In this document: piece by piece, positions 60,246 through 64,000 of the stretch
Numbering within the stretch: position 1 is the first letter of the stretch
How the letters are laid out: each line of letters opens with the position of its first letter
Assembly (NCBI RefSeq): GCF_040957575.1
Contig: NZ_CP162601.1
Coordinates: 1-64,000 of the forward strand
Direction of reading: 5' to 3'
Length of the DNA stretch: 64,000 bases
Source: Vibrio sp. HB236076
GTDB taxonomy: Bacteria > Pseudomonadota > Gammaproteobacteria > Enterobacterales > Vibrionaceae
The notes under the pieces: model-generated
Database searches by the model: none
The model's input: only the letters and a program-made list of their open reading frames with translations
What the model was told of the DNA's origin: nothing
Position numbers and translations under genes: made by a program

Positions 60246-61621
60246 GGGTGGCTCCATAAATGAAAAGTGGCGTAACTGCCCCAAGGTGAAAGGCTTTCTG
60301 GGGTGAGATGCGGTTTGTTCACTAGGCGTTTTTTGATGATCAAATCGGTGTGTAAAAAGCAGTCTGTCGCCGAGAGCCCGCGCAACTTGGCGTAGTTCAC
60401 CGTCCAAGGTCCAATGCCTTTGAGCGCTAACCACTGTTCTGGGGCGCTGTCTGGGTTGTCGCACAGGTACTTGGCAAACCGCGCTAAGGTTTCTTTGCGA
60501 CTTTGCGGCATTTTGAGAAACGAAAGATCGGCGCTGGCGACTTGTTGTGGACGGGGAAATTGTTTTTCATCGTGACTGGGGTCGCATAAGGTGTTGACCA
60601 ATAGGTTGAGCTGGCCAATAGCGGCTTTCACCGACACTTGTTGGCCTAAAATCGCGCGCACTCCCGCTTCCCAAGTGTCCCAGACCCCAGGAATTCTCAG
60701 CCCCTTCAGGTGGACCATATCACGGTCTTGCTCGCTTAGGTGCGCTTCAATGACGTCGGTATTGGCGTCGAGATCAAAGAGGCGACGGATGTGTTTAATC
60801 AGGGGTTTCATGTGTTGCAGCGACTCAAAGCGCAGCGTTACTGTCAGGGCTTGCCCGCCGTTATAGCACACGCGCAGCCAACCGAAATGGCCTAGAAAGG
60901 TAAAGTATCGCTGGTAGCTGTGTTCATCGACCCTTTCGATCCCTTCTATTTGCCGGGTTCGATAAAATTCGAGCAGGTGTGGCCAATTGATCTGGCCTTG
61001 GAACGGCAATTGTAAGGTGAGTTCTGGGTTGGCTACCGGCTGGCGGCGAATTTGCCCTGGGGTGAGTTTTAATTGTTTTTGAAACGCATCAAAAAAGCGT
61101 CGTGTGCTGTTAAACCCGGCCGCGTAAGCGATGTCTTGAATTGAGAATTGGCTGTTGTGCAATAGGGTCTTGGCAAACAAAAGGCGTTGGTAGCTGTCGT
61201 ATTGTTTTGGCGATAAGCCGAGGTATTGTTGAAACAGCTGGCGTAAGTAGCGTTCGCTGATGCCGAGCTTGTCCGCCAGTTGGCCGACTTTCATGTCTTG
61301 TAAACCGTGTTGATCGAGCCAGGCTAGTGCGCGTTGGAAGGTGGTTTCGGTGCCTTTCCATGCCCATGAGCTTGGGGCCGAGTCTGGCCGACAACGCAAG
61401 CAGGGCCGGTAGCCGGCATTGAGGGCTTGGGTTTTGTCTTGAAAGTATTCGACATTGTCTTCTTTGGGCAGGTTGGCTGGGCAAATCGGCCGACAAAAAA
61501 TACCGGTGGTTTTGACTGCGACAAAAAACTGCCCATCGAAACGGGGATCTCTAGCAAGGCGAGCTTGTTGGCATTGTGCTTGGTTAAGGTTTGGCAGCAT
61601 GGCGGCAATCTCTGATGGCAT
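60242..61621 (-). CDS. Ada-type regulator fused to 3-methyladenine glycosylase (Ada-N/AraC/AlkA)
   Basis: 459 residues with three parts. The Ada N-terminal zinc domain has four cysteines (FCRPICPA and CLRC), one of which takes a methyl from phosphotriesters. The AraC helix-turn-helix lies at about 90-190 (LADKLGISERYLRQLFQ, AYAAGFNSTRRFFDAF). The AlkA glycosylase covers about 195-459 with the HhH-GPD motif ALKGIGPWTVNYAKLRG and the catalytic Asp in LHTDLIIKK. So methyl sensing, transcription control and base excision sit in one chain. It precedes and overlaps ogt. Confidence 0.92.
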   Translation of the reverse strand: MPSEIAAMLPNLNQAQCQQARLARDPRFDGQFFVAVKTTGIFCRPICPANLPKEDNVEYFQDKTQALNAGYRPCLRCRPDSAPSSWAWKGTETTFQRALAWLDQHGLQDMKVGQLADKLGISERYLRQLFQQYLGLSPKQYDSYQRLLFAKTLLHNSQFSIQDIAYAAGFNSTRRFFDAFQKQLKLTPGQIRRQPVANPELTLQLPFQGQINWPHLLEFYRTRQIEGIERVDEHSYQRYFTFLGHFGWLRVCYNGGQALTVTLRFESLQHMKPLIKHIRRLFDLDANTDVIEAHLSEQDRDMVHLKGLRIPGVWDTWEAGVRAILGQQVSVKAAIGQLNLLVNTLCDPSHDEKQFPRPQQVASADLSFLKMPQSRKETLARFAKYLCDNPDSAPEQWLALKGIGPWTVNYAKLRGLSATDCFLHTDLIIKKRLVNKPHLTPESLSPWGSYATFHLWSHP

Positions 61622-61762
61622 TCACTCTAGTGGACATTCGCTACTATAGCGGTATTTTGGCGCCAGTTGTGCCATTTTCGGTAGTGAATGTGATGAGAGT
61701 ATTTGGGTTTTTTGGCCGAGTGATGTCATGAGCCAAGTGAGGTCATCAAGTGCTGCTGCCAT

Positions 61763-61816
61763 AAAAAACGGCCGTGGATTACATCCTGATCAATCAGGAC
61801 TCAGCCACGGCCGTTT
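61763..61816 (-). terminator. Terminator after gor
   Basis: AAACGGCCGTGG (61766-61777) pairs with CCACGGCCGTTT (61805-61816), with a second inner palindrome TCCTGAT/ATCAGGA; a T run follows on the minus strand. Confidence 0.9.
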
Positions 61817-61862
61817 GGGTCGGGTAAAGCGCAACTGTCAGCGCGTTACTCTGTGATAGCGA

Positions 61863-63218
61863 TTAACGCATGGTCACAAACTCTTCAGAGCCGGTGGGGT
61901 GAATGGCGACCACGGCGTCAAAGTCTGCCTTGGTGGCGCCCATCTTCATGGCAACGGCAAACCCTTGAATCATCTCATCAACGGTAAACCCAATACCGTG
62001 TAGGCCAACCACTTTTTCTTCCTCGCCAACACAGACCAGCTTCATACGACAAGGTTGACGGTGCTTGGTCACTGCGGTGTACATGGCGGCAAAGCTCGAG
62101 GTGTAGACCTTCACTTGCTCATCGCCATATTGCGCTTTGGCTTCGGGTTCGGTTAAACCAATGGTGCCAATTGGCGGGTGACTGAATACCACCGTCGGAA
62201 CCAGATCGTAATCCATCTTGGCGTTAACTTTATTATTGAACAAGCGCTCAGATAACTGACGACCCGCCTTAACGGCAACAGGCGTCAGCTCAATACCGCC
62301 TTCCATAATATCGCCGACACAATAAATACCAGGGACATTCGTCGCTTGGTATTCATCCACTTTAATGTAGCCTTTGTCATTGGTTTCAACCCCGGTCGCC
62401 GCCAAGTTAATCGCATCGGTAGTGGGGTGACGACCAATGGCCCAAATTAAGGTGTCGACATTGTGCGTTTGGCCATTTTCTAGATGCAGCGTCAGCGAAC
62501 CATCGGCTTCTTTGGTCACTTCTTTTGGCACCGAATGGGTGTGTAAGCTTGGCCCTTCGGCTGCCATCACTTCGGTCAGTGTTTCAACCACCATAGGATC
62601 AAAGCTGCGCAATGGTGACTCTTTGCGCACAAACAAATGAGTTTCGCTGCCTAAAGCGTGTAATACGCCAGCAATTTCTACTGCGATGTAACCCGCGCCA
62701 ATCACGGCAACGCGGTCTGGGCGTTCATTGAGCTCAAAAAAGCCATTTGAATCAATACCGTACTCAGCACCTGGGATCTGAGGAATGGTTGGGCGACCGC
62801 CAACGGCAATCAAAATGTGATCAGCGGTGTAAAGCTCGCCATTGACGTCGACGGTTTTCGCGTCAACAAACTTGGCAAAACCTTTGATGACTTCAACCTT
62901 GTTGTTGCCCAAGACGCGATCGTAAGACTGGTGAATACGACCGATGTAGGCTTGACGGTTTTCAACCATTTTACTCCAGTTAAAACCTTTAAGGTCGACA
63001 TCAAAACCGTAGTCTTCGGAATACAAATTAATGGCTTCAGCAACTTGAGCGCCATGCCACATGACTTTCTTCGGCACACAGCCGACGTTAACGCATGTAC
63101 CACCGAGGTCTTTTGCTTCGATGAGGCCGACTTTGGCTCCGTACATGGCTGCGCGATTGGCCGAGGCAATGCCGCCACTGCCGCCACCGATACAGAGATA
63201 ATCAAAATGTGTTGCCAT
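61863..63218 (-). CDS. gor: Glutathione-disulfide reductase
   Basis: 451 residues. FAD- and NADPH-dependent enzyme that restores reduced glutathione. Seen: FAD motif [14 protein letters not shown], redox pair [18 protein letters not shown] motif [17 protein letters not shown] with the downstream Arg (FVRKESPLR), and the C-terminal [12 protein letters not shown] with the His-Glu base pair. The ATG at 63218 follows GGAG; an upstream frame to 63230 adds four residues. Confidence 0.97.
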   Translation of the reverse strand: MATHFDYLCIGGGSGGIASANRAAMYGAKVGLIEAKDLGGTCVNVGCVPKKVMWHGAQVAEAINLYSEDYGFDVDLKGFNWSKMVENRQAYIGRIHQSYDRVLGNNKVEVIKGFAKFVDAKTVDVNGELYTADHILIAVGGRPTIPQIPGAEYGIDSNGFFELNERPDRVAVIGAGYIAVEIAGVLHALGSETHLFVRKESPLRSFDPMVVETLTEVMAAEGPSLHTHSVPKEVTKEADGSLTLHLENGQTHNVDTLIWAIGRHPTTDAINLAATGVETNDKGYIKVDEYQATNVPGIYCVGDIMEGGIELTPVAVKAGRQLSERLFNNKVNAKMDYDLVPTVVFSHPPIGTIGLTEPEAKAQYGDEQVKVYTSSFAAMYTAVTKHRQPCRMKLVCVGEEEKVVGLHGIGFTVDEMIQGFAVAMKMGATKADFDAVVAIHPTGSEEFVTMR

Positions 63219-63339
63219 TAGGTACTCCATGATTGTTTAAAATAGGTCAACGCAATAGGCGCTGATTACAACCAGTATTGTGACTCAGGGTTAAAAATTC
63301 AAGTCACTCATACCGGTTTGGTTTGCTTTGTGGGCGGAT

Positions 63340-64000
63340 TTACTCCGGTACCACCCAGCGCACAGTGTGATGACCCGTCGCGGGGGCGATGATGTTCTGC
63401 AACGCCGGAAGCAGGTTTTGCATCTGGCTTTCGAGTTTCCACGGCGGGTTGATGACAATCATACCCGATGCGGTCATGCCTCGCTCGCTGGTGTCTGGAG
63501 AAACGCCCAGCTCGATTTGCAATATTTTGCGAATGCCCAGGTTTTCTAACCCGTCGAGCATGTCATCAATGTCGTGGCGATTGACCACCGGGTACCAAAT
63601 GGCGTATACGCCAGTCGCCCAGCGCTTATGGGCTTGAGCAATGGCCTGCACCACATCGCGGTATTCTTTGGCCAGCTCATACGGTGGGTCAATCAACACT
63701 AAGCCGCGTCGCTCTTTGGGCGGTAAACTGGCCTTAAGGCGTTGAAACCCGTCTTCTTTAAAAATGGCGACCTGGTGTTGGCCAGCAAATTCCTGACACA
63801 GTAATGGGTAATCACTTGGGTGAAGCTCTGTGAGTACCATGCGGTCTTGTGGCCGGAGTAGTGCGTGGGCCACTTTGGGAGAGCCGGGGTAAAAACGCAA
63901 TTCATCGCCCTGATTGAGACTCGCGACAGCGCCTAGGTAGCTTTCTGTGTGCTCAAGCTCAGCGCTGTGTTGCCATAAGCGAGCAATGCCTTGTTTGTAC
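63340..64000 (-). CDS. rlmJ: 23S rRNA (adenine(2030)-N(6))-methyltransferase RlmJ, partial
   Basis: The frame is open to the window edge, so about 220 C-terminal residues are visible and the N-terminus is missing. Seen: LIDPPYELAKEY with the catalytic DPPY motif, VYAIWYPVVNR, and GMTASGMIVINPPW. Methylates A2030 of 23S rRNA. Followed at 122 bp by gor on the same strand, the gene order of E. coli and vibrios. Confidence 0.94.
   Translation of the reverse strand, partial: YKQGIARLWQHSAELEHTESYLGAVASLNQGDELRFYPGSPKVAHALLRPQDRMVLTELHPSDYPLLCQEFAGQHQVAIFKEDGFQRLKASLPPKERRGLVLIDPPYELAKEYRDVVQAIAQAHKRWATGVYAIWYPVVNRHDIDDMLDGLENLGIRKILQIELGVSPDTSERGMTASGMIVINPPWKLESQMQNLLPALQNIIAPATGHHTVRWVVPE

Overview
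The window is a piece of a Vibrionaceae main chromosome that begins at the first base of dnaA. The evidence is the order dnaA-dnaN-recF-gyrB, then ibpA, avtA and glyS-glyQ; the blocks fadBA, yigZ-trkH-hemG-rrn, ilvY-ilvC and ubiK/rep; vibrio-type 16S, 23S and 5S sequences; and an ecfP/pknT-type sigma factor and kinase locus. The genus cannot be fixed from the sequence alone. The window ends inside rlmJ.

Layout. 1-6303: replication operon dnaA-dnaN-recF-gyrB; RecF carries an acidic, serine-rich insertion of about 75 residues. 6371-6968: heat-shock gene ibpA with a sigma-32-type promoter and a ROSE-like RNA thermometer leader. 7282-13988: avtA, glyS-glyQ, tusA, two small membrane proteins and a LysR regulator. 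14051-18617: acuI-type reductase and the fadBA beta-oxidation operon with a FadR-type operator. 18818-21532: yigZ, trkH, hemG. 21611-27546: a complete rRNA operon (16S-Ile-Ala-23S-5S-Asp-Trp) with P1/P2 promoters, boxA sites and a terminator.

27452-32685: a 5.2-kb island in the tRNA-Trp gene, bounded by perfect 47-bp direct repeats. It holds an FRG-domain protein, a small unknown protein, a DUF3892-like protein and a translationally coupled Ser/Thr kinase and PP2C phosphatase. No integrase is visible. The island is the best candidate here for an undescribed, possibly anti-phage or signalling, system.

32944-38120: ilvY/ilvC, ubiK and rep. 38412-39240: a tRNA array (Arg-His-Pro-His-Pro) followed by a 150-bp tandem repeat that re-copies the tRNA-Pro 3' end and the terminator. 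39373-39547: a MITE-like repeat, related to a second copy at 7137-7283. 39936-45369: a four-gene peptide/glutathione-type ABC importer. 45610-46506: an exported SPOR-like protein. 46633-50964: an AcrAB/VexAB-type RND efflux pair with no adjacent repressor.

51230-59526: a cluster on the minus strand, read as pknT-like membrane kinase, exported 481-aa protein, ecfP-like ECF sigma factor, anchored 526-aa protein and large lipoprotein. It looks like a phospho-activated sigma circuit packaged with its own cell-envelope proteins. 59754-61621: alkylation repair, an Ada-N/AraC/AlkA fusion coupled to ogt. 61863-64000: gor and partial rlmJ.
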